From positions 1 to 42,723 of the forward strand of contig JAQGMI010000107.1 in the NCBI GenBank assembly GCA_028292435.1: a DNA stretch of 42,723 nt. The letters are read 5' to 3'. Source of the DNA: Betaproteobacteria bacterium. Lineage in GTDB: Bacteria; Pseudomonadota; Gammaproteobacteria; Burkholderiales; SG8-41. Numbering within the stretch: the first letter of the stretch is position 1; each line of letters begins with the position of its first letter. Below, one piece after another: positions 1 to 10,279 of this stretch. Made by a program: the position numbers and the translations under genes. The notes under the pieces are model-generated. The model worked only from the letters and a program-made list of their open reading frames with translations, was not told the origin of the DNA and searched no databases.

Positions 1-1
1 G

Positions 2-121
2 TTTTTCTTCTTCCCGGCGGGCTTGGTGCTGTATTGGCTGATCAACAACGTCTTGTCGATCGCCCAGCAATGGCAGATTACCCGCACCGTGGAGCACACT
101 AAACCGGCGCATGGCAAATGA
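2..121 (+). CDS. yidC: YidC membrane insertase, C-terminal end only (partial)
   Basis: Only the last 39 codons are present; the gene starts upstream of the window. YidC inserts and folds inner-membrane proteins, including Fo subunits a and c of the ATP synthase encoded further on. The visible part reads as the end of the last membrane segment ([13 protein letters not shown]) followed by SIAQQWQI and a short basic tail, which is the usual YidC C-terminus. The TGA stop (119-121) lies inside the start of mnmE, so the two genes overlap by 11 nt and are probably co-transcribed and translationally coupled. The order yidC-mnmE is the standard one next to dnaA/rpmH/rnpA in proteobacteria. Confidence 0.9.
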   Translation, partial: FFFFPAGLVLYWLINNVLSIAQQWQITRTVEHTKPAHGK

Positions 122-1451
122 CGCGATAGCGGCTATTGCGACGGCGCCCGGCCGTGGCGGTATCGGGATCGTACGAATTTCCGGTGCAGCGCTCACGTCG
201 CTGCTTCAAGGGCTTATCGGACCACGGCAAGTCGAGCCGCGCCGCGCAACTCGCGCTAATTTCGTCGATTCGCAAGGCGCCACCATCGATGAAGGCGTCG
301 TGCTGTATTTTCCGGCACCGCATTCCTACACGGGCGAAGATGTCGTCGAACTGCAGGGCCATGGCGGACCGGTGGTACTCAACGCATTGCTCCAGCGCTG
401 TCTGGAAGTCGGTGCGCGTATCGCTGAGCCGGGCGAGTTCACCAAGCGCGCCTTTCTGAATGACAAACTCGATCTCGCCCAAGCGGAAAGCGTCGCTGAC
501 TTGATCGACGCTTCTACAGTGCAAGCCGCGCGATCCGCCGTGCGTTCGTTGCAAGGGGAGTTTTCGAGGCAGATCGATGCAGTAGTGGACGCCCTCACGG
601 AAATCCGAATGTTGGTTGAAGCAACGCTGGACTTCCCCGAGGAAGAAATCGATGCGTTAGAGCGCGGGAAATTCATGTCCAAGCTTGAAAAGGTCTGCAA
701 CCGCCTGGCCCGAATCATCAGCGTATCCAAACAGGGCAGGTTGTTGCGAGAGGGCATTCACGTGGTGCTGACAGGCGAGCCGAATGTCGGCAAATCGAGC
801 CTTTTGAACGCGCTTGCCGGTGCTGCACTCGCGATCGTTACTGATATTCCCGGCACCACCCGCGATCCTATCCGGGAGACGATAAGCTTAAACGGGGTGC
901 CGCTGCACGTAATCGACACCGCCGGCTTGCGTGAGCCGCGCGATCCTGTGGAGCGCATCGGGATATCCCGGACATGGGAGGCGGTCGCCCAGGCAGATCT
1001 CGTTCTGTGGATCAGCGATGCCACGCGGGAAAAAACGCATATTGCTGTTGCTACTGACACGGCTGATCTGCCGCGAGATATGCCGCGTTTGCATGTAATT
1101 AACAAAATCGATTTGGTAGGCAAAAAACCTTGCGTGCTTGCATCCGGCTCAGGTCCCGAAATTTTTGTGTCTGCGACGACCGGTGCCGGCCTTGACCTGC
1201 TGAAGACCGCACTCTTAGAGGCGGTGGGCTGGAACGCCGCAGCGGAAGGAGTGTTCACCGCGCGCGAACGGCACCTCCAAGCTCTCCATGCGGCAGCTGA
1301 ACATTTGCAGGCAGCCAGCACTGAGCGCGGGCTCGAATTGATTGCAGAGGAGCTCAGGCTCGCACAGCGCGCACTCGGGACCATTACCGGCGAAGTGACG
1401 GCCGACGAACTGCTCGGCGAAATATTTTCTCGATTCTGCATCGGCAAGTAG
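111..1451 (+). CDS. mnmE: tRNA modification GTPase MnmE (TrmE)
   Basis: With MnmG this GTPase adds carboxymethylaminomethyl to U34 of certain tRNAs, using a folate carrier. The 446-residue product has the family's order: N-terminal folate-binding domain (starts [17 protein letters not shown]), a helical domain, an inserted G domain and the invariant C-terminal FCIGK. In the G domain, G1 is GEPNVGKSS near residues 222-230, the switch is DIPGTTRD, G3 is DTAG near 270 and G4 is NKID near 331. The terminal Cys of CIGK is the conserved functional cysteine. Length is close to the usual 450. The start is the ATG overlapping the yidC stop. Its partner mnmG follows after a 125-nt gap that holds two parS sites. 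Confidence 0.98.
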   Translation: MANDAIAAIATAPGRGGIGIVRISGAALTSLLQGLIGPRQVEPRRATRANFVDSQGATIDEGVVLYFPAPHSYTGEDVVELQGHGGPVVLNALLQRCLEVGARIAEPGEFTKRAFLNDKLDLAQAESVADLIDASTVQAARSAVRSLQGEFSRQIDAVVDALTEIRMLVEATLDFPEEEIDALERGKFMSKLEKVCNRLARIISVSKQGRLLREGIHVVLTGEPNVGKSSLLNALAGAALAIVTDIPGTTRDPIRETISLNGVPLHVIDTAGLREPRDPVERIGISRTWEAVAQADLVLWISDATREKTHIAVATDTADLPRDMPRLHVINKIDLVGKKPCVLASGSGPEIFVSATTGAGLDLLKTALLEAVGWNAAAEGVFTARERHLQALHAAAEHLQAASTERGLELIAEELRLAQRALGTITGEVTADELLGEIFSRFCIGK

Positions 1452-1458
1452 GCCCCTA

Positions 1459-1474
1459 CGTTTCACGTGAAACT
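1459..1474. promoter_or_regulatory. parS: parS site 1 (ParB-binding centromere element)
   Basis: The sequence cGTTTCACGTGAAACt contains a perfect 14-bp palindrome. It matches the general parS consensus TGTTTCACGTGAAACA at 14 of 16 positions; only the outermost bases differ. ParB, encoded 3.4 kb downstream, is the expected ligand. Its centre is 24 bp from that of site 2. Confidence 0.85.
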
Positions 1475-1482
1475 GTGCCTTT

Positions 1483-1498
1483 TGTTCCACGTGGAACA
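1483..1498. promoter_or_regulatory. parS: parS site 2 (ParB-binding centromere element)
   Basis: TGTTCCACGTGGAACA is a perfect 16-bp palindrome and a known natural form of the ParB centromere site. Closeness to parA/parB and the second site 24 bp away make a real segregation centromere very likely. It lies 45 bp upstream of the predicted mnmG -10 element. Confidence 0.93.
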
Positions 1499-1519
1499 TA
1501 GCCCAGGAGCGCTTTGCGC

Positions 1520-1548
1520 TTCGTAAAGCCGACTTTTTCGAGTACAAT
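1520..1548 (+). promoter_or_regulatory. possible sigma70 promoter for mnmG
   Basis: TACAAT at 1543-1548 matches the -10 consensus at 5 of 6 positions. The -35 at the right distance (TTCGTA, 1520-1525, 17-bp spacer) is weak at 3 of 6. Transcription would start near 1555, about 20 nt before the mnmG ATG. Confidence 0.4.
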
Positions 1549-1576
1549 TGCGCGCCTCGGTCGAAGCGGTATCAGC

Positions 1577-3469
1577 ATGCATTTCCCTGAAAAATTTGAT
1601 GTAATCGTTGTCGGCGGCGGCCACGCCGGAACTGAGGCTGCGCTCGCGAGTGCCCGTATCGGTCGCCGCACCTTATTGCTCACTCATAACGTCGAAACGC
1701 TGGGCCAGATGTCGTGCAACCCCTCCATTGGTGGCATCGGCAAGGGCCATCTCGTCAAAGAGGTCGATGCAATGGGCGGGGCCATGGCTGCGGCGACGGA
1801 TGAGGCGGGCATCCAATTTCGGATCTTGAATTCGAGCAAAGGCCACGCGGTCCGTGCGACACGTGCGCAGGCTGACCGCGTGCTCTATCGCAAGGCGATT
1901 CGTGGCCGTCTGGAAAATCAGCCTAACCTTTTGATATTTCAGCAATCTGTAGACGACCTAACGCTGGAAGGCGAGCGGATTACCGGCGTCGTGACGCAGC
2001 TCGGTTTGCGCTTCAGCGCTTCGGCCGTAGTGCTGACTGCGGGGACTTTTCTCGCTGGGCTGGTTCATGTCGGTCTAAAAAACTACCGGGCGGGCCGTGC
2101 CGGCGATCCGCCCGCGATGAGTTTAGCGGCGCGGTTGCGCGAACTTAACTTGCCCGCCGGTCGACTCAAAACGGGAACGCCGCCGCGGATCGACGGGCGC
2201 AGTATCGATTTCTCGAACATGGCCGAGCAACCGGGCGATGATCCGCGTCCGGTGTTCTCGTTCCTGGGTACACGCGAGCTGCATCCGCCGCAACTGCCAT
2301 GCTGGATCACGCACACGAGCACGCAAACTCACGACATCATTCGCGCCGGACTCGATCGTTCGCCCATGTTCACCGGCATTATTGAAGGCGTAGGGCCGCG
2401 TTACTGCCCGTCGATTGAAGACAAGATAACGCGCTTCGCCGACAAGTCTTCGCATCAGATATTCCTCGAGCCGGAAGGCTTGACGGTCAATGAATTCTAT
2501 CCCAATGGCATATCTACGAGTTTGCCGTTCGACGTGCAATTGGCGCTCGTGCGCTCGATTCCCGGGCTTGAAGCCGCACACATCACGCGGCCGGGTTATG
2601 CGATCGAGTACGACTATTACGATCCGCGCGGACTTAAAAGCTCGCTCGAGACGAAAGCGATAAAAGGGCTCTTTTTCGCCGGCCAGATAAACGGCACGAC
2701 CGGCTATGAAGAAGCGGCGGCGCAAGGCCTGCTTGCCGGCATCAATGCCGCCCGATTCGTCGCCGGCGATGAGGCGTGGTGCCCGCGACGCAATGAAGCC
2801 TATCTCGGCGTGCTCGTTGACGATTTGATTACGCGAGGCGTGGCGGAGCCGTATCGGATGTTCACAAGCCGGGCCGAATATCGCTTGAGCCTGCGTGAAG
2901 ACAATGCGGACATGCGCTTGACTGAAATCGGACGCGAGCTCGGCGTCGTTGACGACGTACGCTGGCAAGCGTTCGAACGCAAACGCGATGCGGTGACGCG
3001 TGAGCTTGAACGTTTGAAGTCAACCTGGATCAATCCAGCGGTGGTCGCACGCCACGATTGCGAGCGCGTGCTTGGACAGGGTATCGAACGCGAGTACCCG
3101 TTGCTCGATTTGTTGCGGCGGCCGAACGTCAGCTACGCGAGTTTGATGACTTTGCCGACGGCCGGTCCCGCGGTTGAAGATGCCAAGGTTGCCGAGCAAG
3201 TGGAGATTCAGTGCAAATATCAGGGTTACATCACGCGCCAGCAGGATGAAATCACGCGCCAGGCAGCCCACGAAACAACGCGGTTGCCGGCAGAGCTTGA
3301 TTACCGCGCGGTGCGGGGGTTGTCGATTGAAGTGCAGCAAAAACTGAATCAACACCGGCCCGAGACGCTCGGGCAGGCTGCACGCATTTCAGGGATAACG
3401 CCAGCCGCCATCTCATTACTGCTCGTGCATCTGAAGCGGGGCTTCGGTGCTGCGCAAAAAACGGCATGA
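1577..3469 (+). CDS. mnmG: tRNA uridine 5-carboxymethylaminomethyl modification enzyme MnmG (GidA)
   Basis: This FAD enzyme works with MnmE to modify the wobble uridine of tRNAs. The ATG at 1577 is chosen because it puts the dinucleotide-binding motif GGGHAG at residues 13-18, as in the family; an upstream in-frame start at 1514 would add 21 unconserved residues. The product is then 630 aa, a normal length. Other signatures are [13 protein letters not shown] after the FAD motif, [11 protein letters not shown] near 272 and [19 protein letters not shown] near 364. The stop overlaps the rsmG start by 4 nt (ATGA). The promoter lies beside parS, so ParB spreading could affect its expression; that is inference. 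Confidence 0.98.
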   Translation: MHFPEKFDVIVVGGGHAGTEAALASARIGRRTLLLTHNVETLGQMSCNPSIGGIGKGHLVKEVDAMGGAMAAATDEAGIQFRILNSSKGHAVRATRAQADRVLYRKAIRGRLENQPNLLIFQQSVDDLTLEGERITGVVTQLGLRFSASAVVLTAGTFLAGLVHVGLKNYRAGRAGDPPAMSLAARLRELNLPAGRLKTGTPPRIDGRSIDFSNMAEQPGDDPRPVFSFLGTRELHPPQLPCWITHTSTQTHDIIRAGLDRSPMFTGIIEGVGPRYCPSIEDKITRFADKSSHQIFLEPEGLTVNEFYPNGISTSLPFDVQLALVRSIPGLEAAHITRPGYAIEYDYYDPRGLKSSLETKAIKGLFFAGQINGTTGYEEAAAQGLLAGINAARFVAGDEAWCPRRNEAYLGVLVDDLITRGVAEPYRMFTSRAEYRLSLREDNADMRLTEIGRELGVVDDVRWQAFERKRDAVTRELERLKSTWINPAVVARHDCERVLGQGIEREYPLLDLLRRPNVSYASLMTLPTAGPAVEDAKVAEQVEIQCKYQGYITRQQDEITRQAAHETTRLPAELDYRAVRGLSIEVQQKLNQHRPETLGQAARISGITPAAISLLLVHLKRGFGAAQKTA

Positions 3470-4092
3470 GTTCGGAGCTGCTTGCCCAGGGTGTAGCCGA
3501 ACTGGGGCTGCCCGTCCAGGCGGATATTCAGACGAAACTGACCGCCTATCTCGCGCTGATTGCGAAATGGAATCGCGTGCACAACCTGACTGCGGTGCGC
3601 GACAGCGAAAAGATGGTCAGTGTGCATGCGCTCGATTGTCTCGCGGCCGCGCCGCACTTGAACGCGCGGACGGTGGTCGACGTGGGCAGCGGCGCGGGAC
3701 TGCCCGGGATTCCACTTGCGCTCATGTGGCCAGATGCGAGCGTTGTGGTGCTCGATAGCAATCACAAAAAGGCCGCATTTTTGCGTCAGGCGGTGATTGA
3801 ACTCGGACTGCAAAACGTGGAAGTAGTGTGTGAGCGAGTTGAAGCCTGGCAGCCGGCACGCAAGTTTGAACTCGTCATCTCGCGCGCCTTTTCCGACCTC
3901 GCGGAATTCTTGAAGCTCGCAGGCAGGCTGTGCGCGGACAACGGTATGGTGGCGGCGATGAAAGGTGTTTACCCGGATGAAGAACTTGCGCAGTTGCCCG
4001 CCACATTTAAATTACTGCGCACCATTGCGCTCAAGGTGCCGGGGTTGAACGCCGAACGCCATCTCGTTTTATTGACCCCGACAGGCACCTGA
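3466..4092 (+). CDS. rsmG: 16S rRNA (guanine527-N7)-methyltransferase RsmG (GidB)
   Basis: RsmG uses S-adenosylmethionine to methylate N7 of G527 in 16S rRNA; loss gives low-level streptomycin resistance in several bacteria. The 208-aa product has the SAM-binding motif [16 protein letters not shown] near residues 70-85, the upstream [13 protein letters not shown] segment and the downstream ISRAFSDL stretch typical of the family. It overlaps mnmG by 4 nt and is followed after one base by parA, so mnmG-rsmG-parA-parB read as one operon. This is the classical gidA-gidB-parA-parB order. Confidence 0.97.
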   Translation: MSSELLAQGVAELGLPVQADIQTKLTAYLALIAKWNRVHNLTAVRDSEKMVSVHALDCLAAAPHLNARTVVDVGSGAGLPGIPLALMWPDASVVVLDSNHKKAAFLRQAVIELGLQNVEVVCERVEAWQPARKFELVISRAFSDLAEFLKLAGRLCADNGMVAAMKGVYPDEELAQLPATFKLLRTIALKVPGLNAERHLVLLTPTGT

Positions 4093-4093
4093 C

Positions 4094-4864
4094 ATGACGA
4101 AGATTCTCGCGATCACGAATCAAAAAGGCGGCGTGGGGAAAACCACCACCGGCGTGAACCTCGCAGCGAGTCTCGCGGCAACCAAGCAGCGCGTGTTGCT
4201 GGTTGACCTCGACCCGCAAGGCAACGCGACGATGGGCAGCGGAATCGACAAGCGTTCCCTGCAAGTCACGGTCTACCATCTCCTGCTCGGTGAAGCGGAA
4301 ATCGGCAATGTGCGCGTCAGATCGACGAGCGGCAACTACGATGTGCTGCCCGCCAACCGCGAACTTGCCGGCGCTGAAATCGAATTGGTCGAAATCGAGC
4401 ACCGCGAGACACGGCTTAAAGTGGCGCTGGCCGCCGTTGCGGACGATTACGATTTCATACTGATCGATTGCCCGCCCGCGTTGAACTTGCTCACCGTCAA
4501 CGGCTTGTGCGCCGCGCATGCCGTGCTGATTCCAATGCAATGTGAGTATTACGCGCTTGAGGGGCTGAGCGATCTCGTGCAGACGATCAAGAAAGTTCGG
4601 ACGCATTTGAACCCGCAACTTGAAATTGAAGGCTTGCTGCGCACAATGTTCGATCCGCGCAATACGCTCGCACAGCAAGTCTCGGCGCAGCTACAGCAGC
4701 ATTTCGGCGACAAGTTGTATCGCACCGTGATCCCGCGCAATGTCCGGCTCGCCGAAGCGCCGAGCCACGGATTACCCGCGCTCGGGCTCGACCAGTCATC
4801 CAAAGGCGCGCAGGCCTATCTTGCGCTCGCAGGCGAAATGCTCAATCGCGCAGTGGCACTATAA
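4094..4864 (+). CDS. parA: chromosome partitioning ATPase ParA (Soj family)
   Basis: ParA forms ATP-dependent dimers on nucleoid DNA and moves ParB-parS complexes, and so the origin region, toward the cell poles. The 256-aa product begins with the deviant Walker A KGGVGKTT at residues 11-18, followed by DLDPQGNAT and the Walker B-like DFILIDCPPALN. There is no extended N-terminal DNA-binding domain, so this is a chromosomal (type Ia-short/Soj) ParA and not a plasmid one of the long type. The start is 1 nt after the rsmG stop and parB follows 10 nt later. The parS targets lie 2.6 kb upstream. Confidence 0.97.
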   Translation: MTKILAITNQKGGVGKTTTGVNLAASLAATKQRVLLVDLDPQGNATMGSGIDKRSLQVTVYHLLLGEAEIGNVRVRSTSGNYDVLPANRELAGAEIELVEIEHRETRLKVALAAVADDYDFILIDCPPALNLLTVNGLCAAHAVLIPMQCEYYALEGLSDLVQTIKKVRTHLNPQLEIEGLLRTMFDPRNTLAQQVSAQLQQHFGDKLYRTVIPRNVRLAEAPSHGLPALGLDQSSKGAQAYLALAGEMLNRAVAL

Positions 4865-4874
4865 GAGAATGGTT

Positions 4875-5735
4875 ATGGCGAAGATGAAAGGCTTGGGACG
4901 CGGGCTCGATGCATTGCTTGGCGGCGATCAACCGGCGGCTGCACGGGCGAGCGGCGACCAGCAAGCCGAATTGATGATCGACCAGTTGCAGCCTGGCAAG
5001 TACCAGCCGCGCACCAGGATGGATGACGCGGCACTGCGGGAACTTGCCGACTCGATCAAGGTTCAGGGAATCATCCAACCGATATTGGTGCGTCCGGTTA
5101 ACGGCGGCCGTTACGAAATCATTGCCGGTGAACGGCGCTGGCGGGCGGCGAAAATCGCAGGTTTAAGCCAGGTGCCCGCGCTCGTGCGTGAAGTGCCGGA
5201 CAACACAGCGCTCGCAATGGCCCTAATCGAAAATATTCAGCGCGAGGATTTGAACCCGCTCGAAGAAGCGAACGGCATCCAGCGCCTGGTCACCGAGTTT
5301 GGCATTACGCATGACAAGGCCGCGGAAATGGTCGGCCGCTCACGCAGCGCGGTGACGAATTTGCTGCGCCTGCTCGCGCTTGCGGAGCCTGTGCGCAATT
5401 TGCTGCAACAGGGCGACCTCGATATGGGCCACGCTCGGGCATTGCTCGCATTAAACGGACTGCAACAGATCGAGACGGCGCGACTCATCTCAAAACGTGG
5501 CATGTCGGTACGCGAGGCCGAAGCGCTCGTTGGCCGACTCGTGAAGGGAGATCCAGGCGGTAAACCGCGCCCGGTGGCGGATCGCGATATTCTGCGTCTT
5601 CAGGAAGAGCTCTCGCAGAAGCTCGGCACGGTCGTCGCGATCAAGGCCGGCGCAAAAAAAGGCAGCGGCAAGTTGATCATTGGGTATAGCACGCTTGACC
5701 AGCTCGATGCCGTGCTGGCGCGTTTAGGCCGGTGA
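4875..5735 (+). CDS. parB: chromosome partitioning protein ParB (parS-binding CTPase)
   Basis: ParB binds parS, clamps and slides along DNA using CTP, and activates ParA. The start ATG at 4875 gives the typical N-terminus MAKMKGLGRGLDALLGG, preceded by AGAGA at a good distance; ATG 4869 is also in frame. The 286-aa product has the ParA-contacting N-terminal tail, the CTP-binding motif GERRWRAA near 85-92, ENIQREDLNP near 117, a helix-turn-helix near 140-165 (KAAEMVGRSRSAVTNLLRL) and a C-terminal dimerisation region. It ends the mnmG-parB operon; the ATP synthase promoter begins about 30 bp downstream. Confidence 0.97.
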   Translation: MAKMKGLGRGLDALLGGDQPAAARASGDQQAELMIDQLQPGKYQPRTRMDDAALRELADSIKVQGIIQPILVRPVNGGRYEIIAGERRWRAAKIAGLSQVPALVREVPDNTALAMALIENIQREDLNPLEEANGIQRLVTEFGITHDKAAEMVGRSRSAVTNLLRLLALAEPVRNLLQQGDLDMGHARALLALNGLQQIETARLISKRGMSVREAEALVGRLVKGDPGGKPRPVADRDILRLQEELSQKLGTVVAIKAGAKKGSGKLIIGYSTLDQLDAVLARLGR

Positions 5736-5764
5736 TTCGTGCGGGTATTGCACTGCAATATGGT

Positions 5765-5794
5765 TTGACGCCAGAGCGTCGGCCTGAGTAAAAT
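5765..5794 (+). promoter_or_regulatory. predicted sigma70 promoter of the atp operon
   Basis: TTGACG (5765-5770, 5 of 6 to consensus) and TAAAAT (5789-5794, 5 of 6) are separated by 18 bp. It is the best promoter match upstream of atpI. Transcription would start near 5801, leaving a leader of about 240 nt. Confidence 0.6.
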
Positions 5795-5816
5795 ATCGGG
5801 CTTTTCAAGCAATTCG

Positions 5817-5843
5817 GTAGTCGTAAACCCGTTCTGCGACTAC
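5817..5843 (+). promoter_or_regulatory. hairpin in the predicted atp leader
   Basis: GTAGTCG (5817-5823) and CGACTAC (5837-5843) form a perfect 7-bp stem with a 13-nt loop. It is followed by AAAAGGGAAA and not by a T-run, so it is not an intrinsic terminator. It would lie near the 5' end of the atp mRNA. The function is unknown. Confidence 0.4.
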
Positions 5844-6042
5844 AAAAGGGAAACGTCACTCCTCAGCACAGCTATGTCGATGCATGCTTGTTAGCGCATG
5901 CTGACTCATAGCGTGCGACCGACGTGTCGCAACGCCGCCGGTGCAGGATTTGCAGCAGGCTGAATTAATTGCACCTGAACGGATTGTGGTTAATTTATTT
6001 AGTACTTTGTGTTTTCGCGAACTTGGAAATGGCCGACGGCCG

Positions 6043-6459
6043 ATGACTTCAGCAGTCTCCAATAACAAGCAACGTATTGCATTCAGTGTGCATGGTTCGT
6101 TCTTGCGCGGGACCATTCTGCGGTGGCATCTGTATTGCGCGATTACCGTTGCAATGGCTGCGGCGATCGTCGCCGGCGTGCATGGCGCAATTTCGGCGCT
6201 TCTGGGCGGGTTCATCACCTGGTTTGCAGGACTGGTGTTTGCATTGATTGTTTCCGGTGACCGCATCAGAACAGCCGGGGAAACGCTGCGAATCATGTTC
6301 CGCGCGGAAGCCAGCAAAATCATGTTGATCGTTTTGCTGCTGTGGTTAGTGCTGACGACTTATACGAATGTTGTGCCGGCCGCATTTTTTGCGGCGTTCA
6401 TCGCCTCGGTGCTTGTATCGCAGGCGGCATTGTTAATCCGTGAAACACGGGGCCAATAG
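6043..6459 (+). CDS. atpI: ATP synthase accessory subunit I (AtpI)
   Basis: AtpI is a small inner-membrane protein that helps assemble the c-ring. The 138-aa product has about four hydrophobic segments (from about LYCAITVAMAAAIV to AAFIASVLVSQAALL) and is the first gene of the atp operon, which is how it is recognised; sequence conservation in AtpI is low. The ATG at 6043 is chosen over the upstream GTG at 5941 because the extra residues are polar and unlike the family. No strong ribosome binding site is visible, which fits low AtpI production. The gene ends 9 nt before atpB. Confidence 0.85.
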   Translation: MTSAVSNNKQRIAFSVHGSFLRGTILRWHLYCAITVAMAAAIVAGVHGAISALLGGFITWFAGLVFALIVSGDRIRTAGETLRIMFRAEASKIMLIVLLLWLVLTTYTNVVPAAFFAAFIASVLVSQAALLIRETRGQ

Positions 6460-7588
<1,129 letters not shown>

Positions 7589-7622
7589 CGACTTGTAGTG
7601 AAAGGCCCCGAAAGGGAACATC

Positions 7623-8093
7623 ATGAACATTAATTTGACGCTGTTCGCGCAAGCGATCACTTTCTTCGCGTTCATTCTGTTCACGGCGAAATTCGTATGG
7701 CCGCCCTTGATGCGCGCGGTCGAGGCTCGCCAGAAACAGATTGCCGATGGACTCGCGGCTGCAGAGCAAGGCCACCGCTCGCTTGAGCTGTCTGCCCAGC
7801 AGTCGAACGAAGAAATTGCCAAGGCGCGCGCGCGTGCCGGCGAGATAGTTGCCCAGGCCGAGAAGCGCGCATCGCAGATGATCGAGGAAGCCAAACTGAC
7901 GGCGCGCGAAGAAGGCAATCGCGAAAAGACCGCCGCCAAGGCGGAGATCGAGCAGGAAGTCTCGCGCGCTAAAGAGACGCTGCGTTCGCAGGTCGCGGCG
8001 CTGGCGGTTGCGGGCGCAGAGAAGATCCTGCGCCGCGAAGTCGACAAAAAGGTGCATGCCGACCTTTTGCAGGCCGTGCAGGCAGAACTCTAA
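7623..8093 (+). CDS. atpF: ATP synthase Fo subunit b
   Basis: Subunit b is the peripheral stalk that holds F1 against Fo. The 156-aa product matches the E. coli length. It has one N-terminal membrane helix (about residues 5-25, [20 protein letters not shown]), then the conserved WPPL turn and a long charged, alanine-rich coiled coil. A GGGA ribosome binding site lies 5 nt before the ATG. There is only one b gene, so the stalk should be a b homodimer, as in E. coli. Confidence 0.97.
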   Translation: MNINLTLFAQAITFFAFILFTAKFVWPPLMRAVEARQKQIADGLAAAEQGHRSLELSAQQSNEEIAKARARAGEIVAQAEKRASQMIEEAKLTAREEGNREKTAAKAEIEQEVSRAKETLRSQVAALAVAGAEKILRREVDKKVHADLLQAVQAEL

Positions 8094-8102
8094 GCGCTCT
8101 TC

Positions 8103-8639
8103 ATGGCTGAAATAATCACTATCGCCCGTCCTTATGCCGAAGCGGTTTTCCGGCTCGCCCGCGAAAAGTCAGCGTTCGACCAGTGGTCGCAAATGCTGAA
8201 GCTGCTCGATATGGTCGTGACTGACGAACGCGTCGCCCGCTCGATCACCGATCCGAACGTGACGGCGCAACAGGTAGAAGGACTCGTGCTCGGCGTCTGC
8301 GGCGAGCAACTCGATGGCGCCGGCCGCAACTTTGTGCAAGTGCTCGTGCAGAACGACCGTCTCATGGTGGTGCCCGAAATTCGCGCGCTGTTCGAACAAT
8401 TAAAGCTCGAGCATGAGGGCGTCCTCGAAACTGAAATTCATTCGGCGTTTGCGATCGAGCCGGCGCAGGTCGAGCAAATGGTACGCAAGATCGAAGCAAA
8501 ATATCAGCGCAAAGTCCGCGCGGAAGTTCGTATCGACCCGCAGTTGATTGGCGGCGTCAAAATCGTAGTCGGCGACAAAGTATTTGACGCGACCGTGCGT
8601 GGCAAGTTGGACGCAATGTCGGCCGCGCTTACCCGTTAG
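8103..8639 (+). CDS. atpH: ATP synthase F1 subunit delta
   Basis: Delta (OSCP) joins the b-subunit stalk to the top of the alpha/beta hexamer. The 178-aa product has the N-terminal ARPYAEAVFRLA motif and the C-terminal signature LIGGVKIVVGDKVFDATVRGKL typical of the family, shown here in part. It is 9 nt downstream of atpF and 9 nt upstream of atpA, in the standard operon position. Confidence 0.97.
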   Translation: MAEIITIARPYAEAVFRLAREKSAFDQWSQMLKLLDMVVTDERVARSITDPNVTAQQVEGLVLGVCGEQLDGAGRNFVQVLVQNDRLMVVPEIRALFEQLKLEHEGVLETEIHSAFAIEPAQVEQMVRKIEAKYQRKVRAEVRIDPQLIGGVKIVVGDKVFDATVRGKLDAMSAALTR

Positions 8640-8648
8640 GAGCTTTAG

Positions 8649-10196
8649 ATGCAACTCAATCCGTCAGAAATCAGCGAACTCATCAAGAGCAGGATTCAGA
8701 ATCTCGGCACGACGACCGAATCCCGCACGCAAGGCACGATCATTTCGGTGACCGACGGCATCTGCCGCGTGCACGGACTGGCCGACGTGATGCAAGGCGA
8801 GATGCTTGAGTTTCCTAAGAACACGTTCGGTCTTGCGTTGAACCTCGAGCGCGACTCGGTCGGCGCGGTTATTCTGGGTGAATACGAGCATATTTCAGAA
8901 GGCGATCCGGTCAAGTGCACGGGCCGCATCCTCGACGTTCCGGTCGGCAACGAGTTGATCGGACGGGTCGTCAACGCGCTCGGTCAACCGATCGACGGCA
9001 AAGGCCCGATCAACGCCAAAGAACGCGATGTGATCGAGAAAGTGGCGCCCGGCGTCATGTGGCGCAAGTCGGTGTCGCAGCCTGTGCAGACCGGACTCAA
9101 ATCGATCGACGCCATGGTGCCGGTTGGTCGCGGCCAGCGCGAGCTCATCATCGGCGACCGCCAGACCGGTAAGACCGCTGTCGCGATCGACACCATCATC
9201 AACCAGAAGGGCAAAGACCTGATTTGCGTTTATGTCGCGATCGGCCAGAAAGCGTCGACCGTCGCGAACGTCGTGCGCAAGCTCGAAGAACACGGCGCGA
9301 TGGCTTATACGATTATCGTTGCGGCCGTCGCGTCGGAATCGGCCGCTATGCAATACATCTCGGCGTATTCCGGTTGCACGATGGGCGAATACTTCCGCGA
9401 CCGCGGCCAGGATGCGTTGATTATCTATGACGACTTGACGAAGCAGGCATGGGCGTATCGCCAGATTTCGCTGCTCTTGCGTCGTCCGCCGGGACGCGAA
9501 GCCTACCCGGGCGACGTATTCTATCTGCATAGCCGCTTGCTCGAACGCGCGGCACGCGTCAACGAAGCATGGGTCGAGCGTTATACAAAGGGCGCGGTCA
9601 AAGGCAAAACCGGATCGCTGACCGCGCTCCCGGTAATCGAAACGCAGGCGGGCGACGTCTCGGCGTTCGTGCCGACCAACGTCATTTCGATTACCGACGG
9701 CCAGATCTTCCTCGAGACCGATTTGTTCAACGCTGGTATCCGCCCCGCGATCAACGCCGGTATTTCGGTGTCGCGCGTCGGTGGCGCTGCGCAGACCAAG
9801 ATCATGAAGCGCAAAGACGTCGGCGCCGGCGTGCGTCTGGCACTGGCTCAATATCGCGAGCTGGCGGCGTTTGCCCAGTTTGCGTCAGACCTCGACGAAT
9901 CGACCCGCAAGCAGCTCGAGCGCGGCCGCATGGTGACCGAACTCATGAAGCAACCGCAATACCAGCCGCTGGCCGTGTGGGAGATGGCGCTGACGTTGTT
10001 TGCTGTCAACAACGGCTACTTCGACGATGTCGAAATTCCGAAAGCGCTCGCGGCCGAGCGTTCGCTGCGTGACCACTGCAAGTCGAAGTACGGCGATCTG
10101 GTGAACGGCATCGAATCCAAAAAGGACTTGAGCGCCGACGACGAGAAAGCGTTTAAGGCGGCGATCGACGACTGGAAAAAGAACGGCACGTTTTAA
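8649..10196 (+). CDS. atpA: ATP synthase F1 subunit alpha
   Basis: Alpha carries the non-catalytic nucleotide sites of the F1 hexamer. The 515-aa product has the Walker A motif GDRQTGKT at residues 169-176, the same numbering as in E. coli, the [12 protein letters not shown] segment and [12 protein letters not shown], which holds the conserved arginine finger. Its length agrees with the family (513 in E. coli). Large open frames exist on the opposite strand but are GC-bias shadows. An 83-nt gap precedes atpG, the longest gap inside the operon. Confidence 0.99.
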   Translation: MQLNPSEISELIKSRIQNLGTTTESRTQGTIISVTDGICRVHGLADVMQGEMLEFPKNTFGLALNLERDSVGAVILGEYEHISEGDPVKCTGRILDVPVGNELIGRVVNALGQPIDGKGPINAKERDVIEKVAPGVMWRKSVSQPVQTGLKSIDAMVPVGRGQRELIIGDRQTGKTAVAIDTIINQKGKDLICVYVAIGQKASTVANVVRKLEEHGAMAYTIIVAAVASESAAMQYISAYSGCTMGEYFRDRGQDALIIYDDLTKQAWAYRQISLLLRRPPGREAYPGDVFYLHSRLLERAARVNEAWVERYTKGAVKGKTGSLTALPVIETQAGDVSAFVPTNVISITDGQIFLETDLFNAGIRPAINAGISVSRVGGAAQTKIMKRKDVGAGVRLALAQYRELAAFAQFASDLDESTRKQLERGRMVTELMKQPQYQPLAVWEMALTLFAVNNGYFDDVEIPKALAAERSLRDHCKSKYGDLVNGIESKKDLSADDEKAFKAAIDDWKKNGTF

Positions 10197-10279
10197 CGGT
10201 TGATTTGCGTGCACCACCCCTGCGCGGCTGATGACGGTCCGTACAGGTCGGGTAGCCCATTTAGACGGAATTAACGGAT

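Larger units (their letters stand above)
1452..1576. other. mnmE-mnmG intergenic region with parS pair and promoter
   Basis: This 125-bp gap carries two palindromes matching the bacterial parS centromere (1459-1474 and 1483-1498) and then a -10-like TACAAT (1543-1548) in front of mnmG. An open frame runs back to 1514, but the conserved MnmG N-terminus begins only at the ATG at 1577, so this stretch is treated as non-coding. Confidence 0.8.
5736..6042 (+). other. parB-atpI intergenic region: atp promoter and long leader
   Basis: This 307-bp gap holds a good sigma70-like promoter (5765-5794), a 7-bp hairpin (5817-5843), a pair of GCATGC palindromes (5882-5887 and 5896-5901) and an AT-rich stretch near 5985-6010. 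The six-codon frame at 5874-5894 has no conservation I can judge. An open frame in phase with atpI runs back to 5941, but its extra 34 residues do not look like AtpI. Confidence 0.6.

Noticed and set aside
1514..1576. Upstream extension of mnmG
   Set aside because: The 21 extra residues are not part of the MnmG family and include the predicted promoter; ATG 1577 fits the conserved N-terminus.
2123..2968. 281-codon open frame on the minus strand
   Set aside because: It is antisense to mnmG conserved blocks; composition is that of a shadow frame.
8895..9851. 318-codon open frame on the minus strand
   Set aside because: It lies wholly inside atpA, which is unmistakable on the plus strand; the translation is Arg/Asp/Val-rich, as expected for a shadow frame of GC-rich coding DNA.
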